A stretch of 64,000 nt of DNA from Lysinibacillus sp. G4S2 (lineage in GTDB: Bacteria > Bacillota > Bacilli > Bacillales_A > Planococcaceae). The DNA lies in contig NZ_JAUCFJ010000002.1 of assembly GCF_030348505.1 (NCBI RefSeq), positions 4,592,001-4,656,000 of the forward strand, given 5' to 3'. Within the stretch, counting starts at the first letter, position 1. Each line of letters starts with the position of its first letter. Of the stretch, positions 63,345-64,000 are shown one piece after another. The position numbers and the translations under genes are program-made. Below the pieces are notes generated by a model. It was not told the origin of the DNA and searched no databases. It worked only from the letters and a program-made list of their open reading frames with translations.

Positions 63345-63571
63345 TTTATCGTCCCCTACAAAAAATTCCTGCTTACCTGAATCTATCTATTTACCAAATT
63401 ATTAGTTCGAAAATTCAGTAATTTAAATTGATTTCTATCTATTTTTTCTTATTAAATAACGCCTAGTTGCTTCAAGAACTAAAACTATAAATGGTATCAA
63501 TACCATTTAATACATCGCTTTCATCACAAAATATTAACAGTTGTCATAACACTCAACTCCTATTTTTTGTT

Positions 63572-64000
63572 TTACTCGCTTGTACTCAGTTCTTCCAATT
63601 GCTCTGAATATCTGAGCCGTAGACTTATAAATACTAAGACCAATGCAATGATCGTTAGGAAAACTCCAAGCAACCGAAATCCTGTAAAGTTGAACTCATC
63701 TCCCATAATGATGCCTGTCAACAGTGTAGATAAAATTGTTCCCAAGTATCTCGAGGTATTAAACAGGCCAGATGCTACACCAGCAATTTCTTTTGGAGAG
63801 CTTTTAAACAAAGCCGCCTGCATTCCAACAGCGTTTAGCCCGTTGCTAAAACCGAAAGCAGCTAATGCCAGACACACACTGATGATCGGTGAATTTTGCG
63901 TCCATGTTACGATCCAAACTGAACCCACTACCATCAGTAATGAGGATACGATCAATGCAGGTCGGGGTCCCGATTTACCGACCCATTTTCCGGCTATTGG
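63572..64000 (-). CDS. MFS drug-exporter type transporter, C-terminal part (runs off the window)
   Basis: 143 C-terminal residues of a major facilitator protein; the frame is open to the window edge. PIAGKWVGKSGPRPALI at the edge is the MFS loop motif; then helices SLLMVVGSVWIVTW, VCLALAAFGFSNGLNAVGM, SRYLGTILSTLLTGIIM and LLGVFLTIIALVLVFISL. FNTSRYLGTILST suggests the DHA2 (EmrB/QacA-like) group. Substrate unknown. Confidence 0.85.
   Translation of the reverse strand, partial: PIAGKWVGKSGPRPALIVSSLLMVVGSVWIVTWTQNSPIISVCLALAAFGFSNGLNAVGMQAALFKSSPKEIAGVASGLFNTSRYLGTILSTLLTGIIMGDEFNFTGFRLLGVFLTIIALVLVFISLRLRYSEQLEELSTSE

Noticed and set aside
63480..63560. 23-codon hydrophobic frame (minus strand) before the MFS gene
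   Set aside because: Starts right after a stop, no ribosome site; too short to support.

Overview
The window looks like a chromosomal segment of a low-GC, spore-forming member of the Bacillales, most probably Lysinibacillus or a close relative in the Planococcaceae. Reasons: gene content and order follow the Bacillus subtilis hem-yhg / yha / yhe / yhc neighbourhoods (hemE-hemH, hmoB, yhaA, ecsAB, hit, trpP, yhaH, scoC, prsA, yhaONM, yhzD, yhaR, hemZ, yheAB, yheE, yhcYZ); a YjcZ-type spore peptide is present; and two proteins carry S-layer (SLH) anchors, as in S-layer-bearing Lysinibacillus. The species is inferred from content, not from a marker gene.

Layout. 1-4.2 kb: haem synthesis (hemH, hemE) and haem degradation (hmoB), then an M20 amidohydrolase. 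4.4-6.8 kb: the Ecs ABC transporter and the HIT protein. 6.9-11.8 kb: trpP with a leader that looks TRAP-controlled, yhaH, the transition-state regulator scoC, small membrane and spore proteins, and the foldase lipoprotein prsA. 11.9-19.5 kb: the yhaONM nuclease/ATPase operon, yhzD, a crotonase and the tRNA hydroxylase trhO. 19.5-21.5 kb: a tandem-repeat array split by an intact IS3-family element. 21.5-28 kb: a flavoprotein dehydrogenase, serA behind a T-box, a HAD phosphatase and glycerate kinase. 28-34.3 kb: hemZ, a secreted protein with a copper-amine-oxidase-like C-terminal domain, an RNase H-like protein, yheA, yheB and yheE. 34.5-43.7 kb: an unknown protein, a CorC-type transporter, a CDF metal exporter, a WYL regulator with an effector-binding protein, an oxygen/redox-type two-component system, bdbC and a pseudouridine synthase. 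44-51.9 kb: an S-layer-anchored nucleotidase, aldo/keto reductase, VOC protein, trmL, queG and a B3/B4 protein. 52-64 kb is more mosaic: gene remnants, cdd, LD-carboxypeptidase, nagB, NAT, an SLH protein, a truncated SDR gene, an ABC transporter, thpR and an MFS exporter fragment.

The most unusual content is between genes. Six arrays (2.4, 19.5/21.1, 28.1, 31.9, 48.7 and 54.6 kb) have mostly different sequences but the same build: a short fixed core recurring every 21 bp, usually in two alternating versions that give a 42-bp dimer, placed just downstream of a stop codon. Separately, at least two families of dispersed, non-coding, MITE-like elements are scattered through the window; one copy has 16-bp terminal inverted repeats and a perfect 6-bp target duplication, another sits at the break of a truncated gene. 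Regulatory RNA signals are clear at trpP ((G/U)AG triplets at 5-nt spacing over the ribosome site) and serA (T-box).
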